In this document: positions 18,013 to 25,845 of the stretch, one piece after another
How the letters are laid out: the number at the start of each line of letters is the position of its first letter
How positions within the stretch are numbered: position 1 is the first letter of the stretch
Origin: Calorimonas adulescens
GTDB taxonomy: Bacteria; Bacillota; Thermoanaerobacteria; Thermoanaerobacterales; UBA4877
Reading direction: 5' to 3'
NCBI RefSeq assembly: GCF_008274215.1
Contig: NZ_VTPS01000004.1
Span: 85,712-149,711, forward strand
Length of the DNA: 64,000 bases
Position numbers and translations under genes: made by a program
The notes under the pieces: generated by a model
Told to the model about the DNA's origin: nothing
Seen by the model: only the letters and a program-made list of their open reading frames with translations
Databases searched by the model: none

Positions 18013-18785
18013 TTGTCATCTCAAGCAGGCAGAACCCTCTTGTCAAAAAAGTCATTTCTCTGAAACAGAAAAAATGGCGGGAGGAATACAGAAAATATAT
18101 AATTGAAGGCTTGAAAAACGTGCGCGAGGCCTTAAGCTTTGGAGTGGATATAGACTATATATTCATAGACAGTGGACAGGATTCACTTATAGAAGAATTT
18201 GCATATTTAACCGACAGAGTAATCCTTGTGGCTGAAAGCATTTTTAAAGAACTAAGCGATACAAAAACGCCGCAGGGTGTAATAGCATTAGCTTCATTTT
18301 ATTCCTATTCCTTAGATAATATCCTCAGGGATGGGAATATTTTTTTAGTGCTGGACAGGATTCAAGACCCCGGCAATATGGGCACACTTATAAGGTCGGC
18401 AGATGCTTTTGGAGTAGAGGGAATACTGATATCTAAGGGCAGCGTTGATATATATAGCCCTAAGGTTGTCAGGGCGGCTATGGGTTCTATCTTCCATGTA
18501 CCTTTTGTATATGCTGATATATGGGAAATAATAAAAACGTTGAAAGAGAACAAGATAGTGACACTGGCAACAACCCCATACGCAGAAAAAAATATAAGGG
18601 ATGCATATATAAAACCTCCTGTGGCCATATTTCTTGGGAATGAGGCCAATGGTCTTGACGGAAACATCATTGATGCATGTGATGAAAAGGTAAGGATATA
18701 TATGAAAGGGAAGGCGGAATCGCTCAATGTATCTATAGCTGGTTCAATAATTATGCATGAAATTCTATTAAAAATTCATAGATAA
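18009..18785 (+). CDS. TrmH/SpoU-family RNA 2'-O-methyltransferase
   Basis: S-adenosylmethionine-dependent 2'-O-ribose methylase with the knotted SPOUT fold. The 258 residues contain an N-terminal substrate-binding domain (about 1-95) and the three SpoU motifs: DRIQDPGNMGTLIRSADAFG near 116, LGNEANGLD near 212 and SLNVSIAGSIIMHE near 238. The ATG overlaps the ktrA stop by 4 bases. The exact RNA target (23S rRNA or tRNA) cannot be told from sequence. Confidence 0.93.
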   Translation: MIVISSRQNPLVKKVISLKQKKWREEYRKYIIEGLKNVREALSFGVDIDYIFIDSGQDSLIEEFAYLTDRVILVAESIFKELSDTKTPQGVIALASFYSYSLDNILRDGNIFLVLDRIQDPGNMGTLIRSADAFGVEGILISKGSVDIYSPKVVRAAMGSIFHVPFVYADIWEIIKTLKENKIVTLATTPYAEKNIRDAYIKPPVAIFLGNEANGLDGNIIDACDEKVRIYMKGKAESLNVSIAGSIIMHEILLKIHR

Positions 18786-18869
18786 AAAGAGGAAATTTCG
18801 TCTTTTCGGCGAATATATATAAAATATATATAATATATCCAATTTTAAAGAAAATGGAGGGATTAGTTT

Positions 18870-19871
18870 ATGAAGAATTTTTTTGTGTTTTTTGTAGTCT
18901 TAATTATGGTTCTTGCTTTTGTTGCCGGATGCGGAACACAACAGACTCAGCAGCAGGCACAACAAGGCGAAACCCAAGAACAGAAACCTGCTGAACAGAG
19001 GTTTTTAAACATTGCCACAGGTGGTACAGCAGGTACCTATTATCCGCTTGGTGGTGCTATGGCAGATATATGGAAAAACAATATACCTGGGCTCAATCCA
19101 TCTGTGCAGAGCACAGGAGCAGCTGTGGCCAACGTGAATATGCTCAAGGATGGCAGTGTAGATGTGATATTTGTGCAGAATGATATTGCATATTATGCCT
19201 TCAGCGGCGAAGAGATGTTTAAGGACAATAAATATGAAGATATCAGAGGGCTTGCGTCTCTTTACCCTGAGACCATTCAGATTGTGGCCTTGAAAGATAA
19301 AAATATCAAAACTGTTGCTGATTTAAAGGGGAAAAGGGTAGCTGTAGGTGCTGCTGGTAGCGGTACTGAGGCCAATGCGAGGCAGATATTAGAAGCCGCA
19401 GGACTGTCATATAATGATATAAATGTACAATACCTGTCCTTTGGTGATGCTGCAAACAATATGAAGGATGGCAATATTGACGCTGCTTTTGTCACTGCAG
19501 GGATGCCGACTGCCGCAGTCACAGATATTTCTGCGACAAAGGATATTAATATCGTTGAGATAGGCGATGATATTGCAGATAATCTGATTAGAAAGTATCC
19601 CTTCTATGTAAAGACAACCATTCAAGGTGGCACCTATAAGGGGCAGGATTCAGATGTAAAGACTGTGTCTGTCATGTCAATGCTGGCAGTATCAAAGGAT
19701 ATGGATGAGGAACTTGCATATAACCTTGTTAAGTCACTTTTTGAGAATACAGACAGGTTAAAGGCTGCTCATGCTATGGGTGTGAAGATTACTATTGATA
19801 CAGCAAAAGAGGGTATGTCTATAGACCTTCATCCTGGCGCTGCAAAATATTATACTGAACAGGGCAAATAA
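18870..19871 (+). CDS. TAXI-family TRAP transporter solute-binding lipoprotein
   Basis: Extracellular substrate receptor of a TRAP transporter. The 333 residues begin with a lipoprotein signal peptide whose lipobox VAGC places the lipidated cysteine at C21. A Gln-rich linker follows, then the TAXI domain (FLNIATGGTAGTYYPLGGAMADIW from about 46). ATG 18870 has AATGGAGGGA upstream. The gene is followed by a DUF1850 protein and a fused permease, a combination usual for TAXI-TRAP systems. Substrates of this family are often dicarboxylates or amino acids such as glutamate; none can be assigned here. Confidence 0.94.
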   Translation: MKNFFVFFVVLIMVLAFVAGCGTQQTQQQAQQGETQEQKPAEQRFLNIATGGTAGTYYPLGGAMADIWKNNIPGLNPSVQSTGAAVANVNMLKDGSVDVIFVQNDIAYYAFSGEEMFKDNKYEDIRGLASLYPETIQIVALKDKNIKTVADLKGKRVAVGAAGSGTEANARQILEAAGLSYNDINVQYLSFGDAANNMKDGNIDAAFVTAGMPTAAVTDISATKDINIVEIGDDIADNLIRKYPFYVKTTIQGGTYKGQDSDVKTVSVMSMLAVSKDMDEELAYNLVKSLFENTDRLKAAHAMGVKITIDTAKEGMSIDLHPGAAKYYTEQGK

Positions 19872-19873
19872 TT

Positions 19874-19913
19874 CAGGAGGCCGGGCATTGTCTGATCAAT
19901 GCCCGGAATATAA
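19874..19913 (+). promoter_or_regulatory. Hairpin between ribosome binding site and start codon of the DUF1850 gene
   Basis: CAGGAGG (19874-19880) is followed without a gap by a perfect 10-bp stem CCGGGCATTG / CAATGCCCGG (19881-19906, loop TCTGAT), then 7 bases and ATG 19914. Linear spacing from the Shine-Dalgarno to ATG is 33 bases, too long. With the hairpin folded it becomes 7. The stem may also mark an mRNA processing or attenuation point that keeps receptor transcripts more abundant than permease transcripts. Confidence 0.6.
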
Positions 19914-20411
19914 ATGACAGAGGGGAAAATAATTTATATAATCATTCTATTAGTTTTTTTGTTGATGATTGGATTTTATTTAGCCAGGATTGATGTATTA
20001 AGTGTTTATGACCAGACCACAGGTAAGTTGCTTTTCGAGGTGCCTCTTTTAGATGATAGGTTTTCGCTTTGGTATATTCATTCAATACAACTTACCCCAT
20101 CCTACGAGAACTTTATGGTCAAGAATGGAAAAATGATACTCTATGAGACAGTATACGAGACAGTGGGTGTAGGATTGCCATCAATCAATGAGGGTAGTTT
20201 CTATATGAAGGATGGCAAGATGGTGATGAAATTGCACAGGGAATTTAAAGAAATCCTGTTGAGGATATATCCAAAGCCGGACAATTCAATTGTCGTCAGA
20301 GGCAAAAAGTTCAGGTTAATGAATTATGCAGGTTCTGAAGATCTTATACGGTTGAGTATTCATAAAGGCTATAATCCTCTATACTTAATTTGGCAGAAAG
20401 TGAGGTCATGA
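19914..20411 (+). CDS. DUF1850 domain protein of the TRAP operon
   Basis: A 165-residue protein with one N-terminal membrane helix (about residues 5-25) and a small extracytoplasmic domain containing FSLWYIHSIQLTPSYENF near residue 48. DUF1850 proteins are found next to TAXI receptors and fused TRAP permeases; their function is unknown to me beyond that association. The stop is 1 base before the permease start, indicating tight coupling. Confidence 0.82.
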   Translation: MTEGKIIYIIILLVFLLMIGFYLARIDVLSVYDQTTGKLLFEVPLLDDRFSLWYIHSIQLTPSYENFMVKNGKMILYETVYETVGVGLPSINEGSFYMKDGKMVMKLHREFKEILLRIYPKPDNSIVVRGKKFRLMNYAGSEDLIRLSIHKGYNPLYLIWQKVRS

Positions 20412-20412
20412 C

Positions 20413-22347
20413 ATGGAGAGCAGAGAAAATGAGACAGTAGACATCCAGGAATTCATGTCTAAGGTTGATAGAGAGTCTGATTACAGAAAATTAAAAGGCT
20501 TTGCCGGGCGTTTTGTGTGGGCGTTAGCCATAGCCTTTTCTGTGTTTCAGGTTTATACGGCAGCCTTTGGAGTCTTAGATGCCATGATACAGAGGTCTAT
20601 ACACTTAGGGTTTGGCCTTTCATTGATATTTTTATTATATCCTGCCAGAAAGTCCTGGCCCAGAAACAGGCTTCACTGGTTTGACGTCCTTTTGTCGGTT
20701 CTGGGAGCGGCAGCGCCGGCCTATATAGTAATATTTTATAAAGACCTGGTACTCAGGGCAGGTACAGTAACAACCACGGATATGATAATTGGTGTCATAG
20801 GCATACTGTTAGTGCTGGAGGCAGCCAGAAGAATAGTGGGTTGGCCGATGGTTATAATTGCACTGATTTTTTTGTCCTATGCCTTTTTAGGGCCATATGT
20901 GCCGGGTGACCTTGCCCATAGAGGGGTGACTGTCTCAAAACTGGTGGGCCATATGTTTTATACCACAGAAGGCATATTTGGCATTCCGCTGATGGTATCG
21001 TCTACCTTTATATTCCTGTTTATACTCTTTGGAGCCTTTCTGGAAAAGACAGGCATGGGTAAGCTGTTTATAGACCTTTCCAATGCTATTGCGGGTTGGG
21101 CTGTGGGCGGACCGGCCAAGGTTGCGGTTTTGTCCAGCGGTCTTATGGGCACAATCTCTGGCAGTTCTGTTGCCAATGTGGTTGGTACAGGCAGTTTTAC
21201 CATACCAATGATGAAAAAATTGGGTTATAAACCTGAATTTGCAGGGGCGGTCGAGGCAACCGCTTCAACGGGAGGCCAGCTTATGCCACCTATAATGGGT
21301 GCAGCAGCCTTTCTCATGGCTGAGTTTGTCGGCGTACCGTATTTGAGGATAGTTACTGCTGCCATAATTCCTGCTATACTCTATTATACCGGTGTATGGA
21401 TAAGCGTTGACCTTGAAGCTAGGAGGCTTGGTCTGAAAGGAATGAGCAGAGAGGAAATCCCTAAACTCAAGGATATAATCCTTGAAAGGGGCCACCTGCT
21501 TATACCCCTTATAGCTATAATATGGCTCCTTGTAAGTGGATATACCCCTATGAGGGTGGCACTCATAGCTATCCTCTTAGCTGTTTTATGCAGTATCTTG
21601 AGGAAGAATACCAGGATAAGACCTGTGGATATAATAGATGCCCTGGAGCAGGGTGCCAGATCGGCTCTCGGTGTTGTCGCTGCAACTGCGTGTGCAGGCA
21701 TAATAATTGGGGTTGTTACTTTGACAGGACTGGGGCTTAAGTTTGCCACAACAATGGTTGACGCAGCCCAGGGGAATTTGTTTTTGACATTAATATTTGT
21801 AATGTTTGCTTCTCTTGTGTTGGGGATGGGTGTCCCTACCACGGCCAATTATGTGATAACATCGACCATAGCAGCGCCGGCCTTGATACTCATGAAGGTT
21901 CCTACTTTGGCGGCACATATGTTTGCGTTTTATTTTGGGATAGTTGCGGACATAACACCACCGGTTGCTTTAGCTGCATATGCGGGGGCCGGCATAGCAC
22001 GGGGGAATCCTATGAAGACAGGTATAAACGCTACAAAAATAGCTATAGCAGCGTTCCTGATACCATATATTTTTGTCTATAACCCTCAAATGCTGTTGAT
22101 TGATGCGCAGCCTTTAGAAGTTATCTGGATGATAATAACGGCATGTATAGGTATGTATGGTGTGGGTGCCTCAATGATCGGCTATATGCTCACCAATGCT
22201 TCAATAATAGAGAGGGTTTTGATGTTTGTTGGTGGCGTATTGATGGTTACACCAGGCCTCAGTACTGATTGTATAGGTTTTGTATTGCTTCTTTCCATAT
22301 TTATTTTCCAGAGGAGAAAAAAAGCATTATTAGCTAAGGGTGCATAA
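20413..22347 (+). CDS. TRAP transporter fused permease (DctQM-type)
   Basis: A 644-residue membrane protein combining the small (DctQ-like) and large (DctM-like) TRAP permease modules, the usual partner of TAXI receptors. The N-terminal 130 residues hold about four helices. The DctM core follows, with GTISGSSVANVVGTGSFTIP near residue 255, ATASTGGQLMPPIMGAAAF near 285 and LGMGVPTTANYVI near 475. It starts 1 base after the DUF1850 stop and ends at a bidirectional terminator. Confidence 0.95.
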   Translation: MESRENETVDIQEFMSKVDRESDYRKLKGFAGRFVWALAIAFSVFQVYTAAFGVLDAMIQRSIHLGFGLSLIFLLYPARKSWPRNRLHWFDVLLSVLGAAAPAYIVIFYKDLVLRAGTVTTTDMIIGVIGILLVLEAARRIVGWPMVIIALIFLSYAFLGPYVPGDLAHRGVTVSKLVGHMFYTTEGIFGIPLMVSSTFIFLFILFGAFLEKTGMGKLFIDLSNAIAGWAVGGPAKVAVLSSGLMGTISGSSVANVVGTGSFTIPMMKKLGYKPEFAGAVEATASTGGQLMPPIMGAAAFLMAEFVGVPYLRIVTAAIIPAILYYTGVWISVDLEARRLGLKGMSREEIPKLKDIILERGHLLIPLIAIIWLLVSGYTPMRVALIAILLAVLCSILRKNTRIRPVDIIDALEQGARSALGVVAATACAGIIIGVVTLTGLGLKFATTMVDAAQGNLFLTLIFVMFASLVLGMGVPTTANYVITSTIAAPALILMKVPTLAAHMFAFYFGIVADITPPVALAAYAGAGIARGNPMKTGINATKIAIAAFLIPYIFVYNPQMLLIDAQPLEVIWMIITACIGMYGVGASMIGYMLTNASIIERVLMFVGGVLMVTPGLSTDCIGFVLLLSIFIFQRRKKALLAKGA

Positions 22348-22379
22348 AAAACGGATTGCAAAGGGCAATCCGTTTTTTA
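22345..22379. terminator. Bidirectional intrinsic terminator
   Basis: AAAAAACGGATTGC / GCAATCCGTTTTTT inverted repeat around a short loop. It lies between the convergent TRAP permease and Nramp-type genes and has T runs on both strands. Confidence 0.93.
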
Positions 22380-22383
22380 TGGT

Positions 22384-23619
22384 TTAGATTACAGAGAATA
22401 GCAGTAATAAAACTGTCAGGATGATTATAAAGACAGCAGTAATCCATGCAATAATATTAAAAGTTTTAGAGTTTACATATTCACCCATAAGCTCTTTATT
22501 ATTTGCCAGCTTTATTATAAATATGAGGATTATGGGAACCAGTATACCATTTATGACCTGAGATACAAGCATAACCTCAATAAGGTTAACACTGAAAAGT
22601 GTTATTACACCCGCACCTATAATAATCAGTATTGTATAAAGAGAATAGAAGATGGGGGCTTCAGAAAATTTATTGTCCAAGCCACTTTCCCACCCAAAGG
22701 CTTCACATATTACGTATGATGTGGAAAGTGGAAGTACACTGGCAGCCATTACAGAGGCCCCAAAGAGACCTATGCCGAAGAGAAATGTTGCATATTTTCC
22801 GGCCAGTGGCCTTAATGCTATGGCTGCATCCGCTGCTGTGTTTATTGATATGCCATGAGTGTTAAGCGTCGCAGCTGTGGTGACAATTATAAAAAAGGCA
22901 ATGAAGTCGGCCATTATTGCCCCTGTATAGACGTCTAACCTTTCGTATTTATAATGTTTTATTGTTATTCCCTTATCCACTATACTTGATTGAAGGAAAA
23001 ACTGCATCCAAGGGGCAATAGTGGTGCCTACCATGCCGATAAACAACTGTATAAAATCACGGTCCCACTCAAAAGAGGGGACAAAAGTGTCATGCAGCAC
23101 GATATTCCAATCGGGCTTTACTATAAAAGCGGTTATTATATAAGTAAACAAGGCAAGAGAGAGGGAGAGGAAGAACTTTTCCACAGAGGTATAATTTCCC
23201 CTTATTACTATAAACCATATTATTATGGCCATTATGGGCACAGAAATATACTTACTTATGCCAAACAGTTCCATGCTTGCTGCTATACCTGCAAATTCAG
23301 ATATAATTATAGTGATATTGGCAATAAGCAGGGCTAACATGGCAAGAAAAGTCCACCTTACGCCAAACTGCTCACGTATGAGTGCTGAGAGTCCTTTGCC
23401 TGTGACGGTGCCCATCCTGGAGCACATCTCTTGGGCTACAGCGAGGCTGAACGTCATGAACAAAAGCCCCCACAGCATTTTATAGCCGTATGCTGAACCT
23501 ACAGTGGCATATGTGGCTATGCCGCCTGCATCGTCACCGGCAGCGGCAGCAACCAGGCCAGGCCCTATTATGCTTAAGAAGGTTAAAATATTTTTCAGTT
23601 TATTGTCCCCAGCCCGCAT
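22384..23619 (-). CDS. Nramp-related Mg2+ transporter (NRMT-like)
   Basis: Membrane transporter of the Nramp fold, 411 residues with about 11 helices. In classical Mn/Fe Nramps helix 1 carries DPGN and helix 6 carries a Met-Pro that binds soft metals. Here helix 1 reads D30-A31-G32-G33 (Asn replaced by Gly) and helix 6 reads I201-A202-P203 (Met replaced by Ala). Those two replacements are the known signature of prokaryotic NRMTs, which import Mg2+. An M-box riboswitch at the head of the transcript supports Mg2+. The frame is open further upstream, but ATG 23619 directly follows the stop of the MgtE-like gene and has GGCAGGTG before it, so I start there. Confidence 0.9.
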   Translation of the reverse strand: MRAGDNKLKNILTFLSIIGPGLVAAAAGDDAGGIATYATVGSAYGYKMLWGLLFMTFSLAVAQEMCSRMGTVTGKGLSALIREQFGVRWTFLAMLALLIANITIIISEFAGIAASMELFGISKYISVPIMAIIIWFIVIRGNYTSVEKFFLSLSLALFTYIITAFIVKPDWNIVLHDTFVPSFEWDRDFIQLFIGMVGTTIAPWMQFFLQSSIVDKGITIKHYKYERLDVYTGAIMADFIAFFIIVTTAATLNTHGISINTAADAAIALRPLAGKYATFLFGIGLFGASVMAASVLPLSTSYVICEAFGWESGLDNKFSEAPIFYSLYTILIIIGAGVITLFSVNLIEVMLVSQVINGILVPIILIFIIKLANNKELMGEYVNSKTFNIIAWITAVFIIILTVLLLLFSVI

Positions 23620-23620
23620 G

Positions 23621-24865
23621 TTAAACACCTGCCATCCTTGTAAACCATCTCCTTCTGATGGTTGAAATCTCATCAAATATGTCATTTATTATAACAACAC
23701 CTGATAAAACATTATTTTCATCAACAACTGGTATTGCTAAAAGACCATATTTTATAAACAGCTCAGATGCATCCCTTATGGAGTCTGTATCCTTGAGAGT
23801 AATCACATTTGTACTCATAATATGCCTGAGCATGGTATCGGGTGTTGATATTACTAAATCTCTTAAGGATACTATACCCACAAGATGTTCCTCATTGTCT
23901 TGAACATAAAGATAATAAGGCACCTCAGAGGACGGCTTCAATTCCCGTAAGGCATGCAGTGTTTCCTCCACGGTCATTTCTGGGGAAAAGGCAATATACT
24001 CTGTAGTCATTATTGAGCCTACCTCATCGTCTTCATAATCCATCAGCTCCCTTATTTCCTCAGCGTTTTCTGATTCCATATGGTTTAGTATAGAGTCTGC
24101 CTCTTCCTCATCCAGGGTTTCAAGCAGGTCGGCAGCATCATCACTGGACATATTTTCTATTATCTTTATGGCCTTATCCTCATACAGACTTTCAATTATA
24201 TTTTTCTGTATCTCTGGTTCAATTTCTTCCAATATGTCGGCAGCCCTTTCTTCATCGAGACTGCTTATGAAGTTGGTTCTGTATTCGCTGCTCATATCTT
24301 CAAGTATGTCTGCAAGGTCTGCAGGGTGCATATTTAAGAGCTTTTTATATGGGATTACAAGCTTAAGACTGTCCTCTTCCCTCTCGAGAGGCTCAACTCC
24401 GTGCCACGGTATTAGTATATCCCTGTTTATCTTTTCACTAAGTCCGACAAATCCCAATCTTCTCAGGAGACCGGAGAATCCGGTGTCTACGGAATTTATA
24501 TAAAAGCAGCCCTCTCTATTTACTATTAATATGTCGTTGACCCTTATTACTTTTTTCCCATTTACATCCACAATCTGTTTGTCTAAGAGATTTTTTGCAA
24601 GAAATATGCCATTGACCGGATGGTTTGATGAGACAGGGCGGTCAACAACAATGGATATGCCCTTCTTCTTTATAATCTGTATTTTTTTCCATGACAGTTC
24701 AATACGGCTGTTTTTCTTGTCTCTGATGATTATGGAAATTATTCTTGGGAAATCCTCGTCGAGATCCGCATACATATCAACCATGTATCCCAGAAGTATT
24801 CCGTTGGTATCATATACAGGTTTTGATAAAAGTGTGCTGAAGTAGACCTCATTCATAAACTCCAT
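23621..24865 (-). CDS. Soluble MgtE-N/CBS domain protein with PRC-barrel-like N-terminus
   Basis: A 414-residue protein with no membrane segment. The N-terminal half (about 1-170) looks like two PRC-barrel-type modules (SKPVYDTNGILLGYMVD; KQIVDVNGKKVIRVND). Next is an MgtE_N superhelical domain (about 175-275: MHPADLADILEDM, DEERAADILEEIEPE, SSDDAADLLETLDEEEAD). Two CBS domains follow, with MTTEYIAFSPEMTVEE and MSTNVITLKDTDSIRDA. MgtE normally joins MgtE_N and CBS to a channel; here the channel is missing and an Nramp-type transporter follows 1 base later. It probably senses Mg2+ and gates or stabilises that transporter. ATG 24865 has AAGGAGGGG at good spacing. Confidence 0.9.
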   Translation of the reverse strand: MEFMNEVYFSTLLSKPVYDTNGILLGYMVDMYADLDEDFPRIISIIIRDKKNSRIELSWKKIQIIKKKGISIVVDRPVSSNHPVNGIFLAKNLLDKQIVDVNGKKVIRVNDILIVNREGCFYINSVDTGFSGLLRRLGFVGLSEKINRDILIPWHGVEPLEREEDSLKLVIPYKKLLNMHPADLADILEDMSSEYRTNFISSLDEERAADILEEIEPEIQKNIIESLYEDKAIKIIENMSSDDAADLLETLDEEEADSILNHMESENAEEIRELMDYEDDEVGSIMTTEYIAFSPEMTVEETLHALRELKPSSEVPYYLYVQDNEEHLVGIVSLRDLVISTPDTMLRHIMSTNVITLKDTDSIRDASELFIKYGLLAIPVVDENNVLSGVVIINDIFDEISTIRRRWFTRMAGV

Positions 24866-24880
24866 GAAAACCCCTCCTTA

Positions 24881-24922
24881 AGAGGGATTCCGTCTCTCCG
24901 GTGAGATATGGAACCCCTCTTG
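24881..24922 (-). other. Inverted repeat just upstream of the MgtE-like gene
   Basis: On the minus strand AAGAGGGGTTCC and GGAATCCCTCTT form a long stem (24881-24922). It lies between the M-box terminator and the AAGGAGGGG ribosome binding site, which abuts it. There is no T tract. It could modulate access to the ribosome binding site or stabilise the mRNA; this is inference. Confidence 0.45.
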
Positions 24923-24983
24923 ATTATTATTTGCATAACATCGGTATATATTACTGCCGTCCGGGTCCATTATCCTCACCTCC

Positions 24984-25014
24984 AATAAAAAATCTTTCAC
25001 CTGCGGTGAAAGAC
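24984..25014 (-). terminator. M-box regulated intrinsic terminator
   Basis: Read on the minus strand: CTTTCACC-GCA-GGTGAAAG followed by ATTTTTTATT. It lies directly downstream of the M-box aptamer and upstream of the MgtE-like/NRMT genes, so it is the expression platform that stops transcription when Mg2+ is high. Confidence 0.9.
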
Positions 25015-25186
25015 GAAAATCTCCCACCGTGTGAGCTTTGGCACTATTCGGCATAGGGATAAATCCCAGCTGCATTAAGTAAAACCTTGACACGGTAATA
25101 CCTGTTTACCCATTGGCATCTCTCGATGTTTCCGGGCAGCAGCTTTTATCCGGATAGGAACCTCACCTAACGGTGAATATTTACCT
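25015..25186 (-). promoter_or_regulatory. M-box (ykoK) Mg2+ riboswitch aptamer
   Basis: On the minus strand the conserved M-box elements appear in order: GTTAGGTGAGGTTCCTAT (about 25152-25170), GCTGCTGCCCGGAAACATCG (about 25126-25145), GATGCCAATGGGTAAACAGG (about 25101-25120), then TTAATGCAGCTGGG and CCCTATGCCGAATAGTGCCA (about 25041-25078). High Mg2+ favours the terminator that follows. The controlled genes are a CBS-type Mg2+ sensor protein and an Nramp-type transporter. Confidence 0.93.
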
Positions 25187-25195
25187 TCTACCGCA

Positions 25196-25224
25196 ATATT
25201 AGCACGTTTTAGCTGTTTTTTCAA
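25196..25224 (-). promoter_or_regulatory. Promoter of the M-box transcript
   Basis: On the minus strand: -35 TTGAAA (25219-25224), a 17-base spacer and -10 TAATAT (25196-25201), about 10 bases upstream of the riboswitch. It faces away from the sigma factor gene, whose own promoter must lie in 25225-25300; I could not place that promoter with confidence. Confidence 0.75.
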
Positions 25225-25306
25225 CCATTTATTTGAGTTTTTTTGTTTATTTATAGACTTTTTAACGCTTTGCGTATTAAAATTTACTATGGAGAGGAAG
25301 AGGATT

Positions 25307-25807
25307 ATGGACAAAGATGATTTTCAAACCTTTGTAGAAGATTATACCGGGAAGATATACAGCACATGCTGCAGGTTGGTCGGAAGGTGTGATGCTGAAG
25401 ATGTTTCACAGGACGTCCTCATAAAGATTTACAGAAACATAGATAGGTTTAAGGGCAAATCTGGTTTGTCCACGTGGATCTATAGGATAACAGTGAATAC
25501 ATGCAGGGAATACTGGAGGAAGAGCAGGGGATATAATAAAAGGGCGGAGCTTAAAGAAGAGAGTTTAATAATTGATTCTAGGATTGATGACAGAATAATA
25601 AATGAGGAATTAAAAAAGTATATAACAGAGGCATTGATGGCAATGGATATTGAAAAGAGAGAAGCCGTTGTACTGAGAGACATAGAGGGGTTGAGCTACG
25701 ATGAAATATCAAGGGTACTCAACATACCTGTCGGCACAGTAAAGTCAAGGATTGCCCGTGGAAGGGAGTATATAAAAAAGTTTTTGGAGGAATTGGAACT
25801 TTTATAG
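25307..25807 (+). CDS. ECF-type RNA polymerase sigma factor
   Basis: An alternative sigma factor of 166 residues with region 2 (YSTCCRLVGRCDAEDVSQDVLIKIYRNIDRFKGKS, about 13-50; the -10 recognition helix includes LSTWIYRITVN) and region 4 (REAVVLRDIEGLSYDEISRVLNIPVGTVKSRIARGRE, about 118-155, with a helix-turn-helix). An ATG at 25289 is in frame, but GAGAGGAAGAGG sits directly before ATG 25307, so I start there. The next gene is a zinc-finger anti-sigma factor, so this is a sigma/anti-sigma pair that responds to an envelope signal; the regulon is unknown. Confidence 0.93.
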   Translation: MDKDDFQTFVEDYTGKIYSTCCRLVGRCDAEDVSQDVLIKIYRNIDRFKGKSGLSTWIYRITVNTCREYWRKSRGYNKRAELKEESLIIDSRIDDRIINEELKKYITEALMAMDIEKREAVVLRDIEGLSYDEISRVLNIPVGTVKSRIARGREYIKKFLEELELL

Positions 25808-25845
25808 GCAAATTGCATCTAAATAAGTGAAGAGAGGGATTAAAA

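Noticed and set aside
22384..23619. Calling the Nramp-type protein MntH (Mn2+ transporter)
   Set aside because: The DPGN Asn and helix 6 Met are replaced by Gly and Ala, and the leader is an M-box rather than a Mn2+ (yybP-ykoY) riboswitch.
22632..24845. Several plus-strand frames of 60-115 codons
   Set aside because: Antisense shadows of the NRMT and MgtE-like genes, whose minus-strand reading has clear domains and start signals.
24878..25093. 71-codon minus-strand frame upstream of the MgtE-like gene
   Set aside because: It lies inside the M-box aptamer and terminator and has no ribosome binding site.
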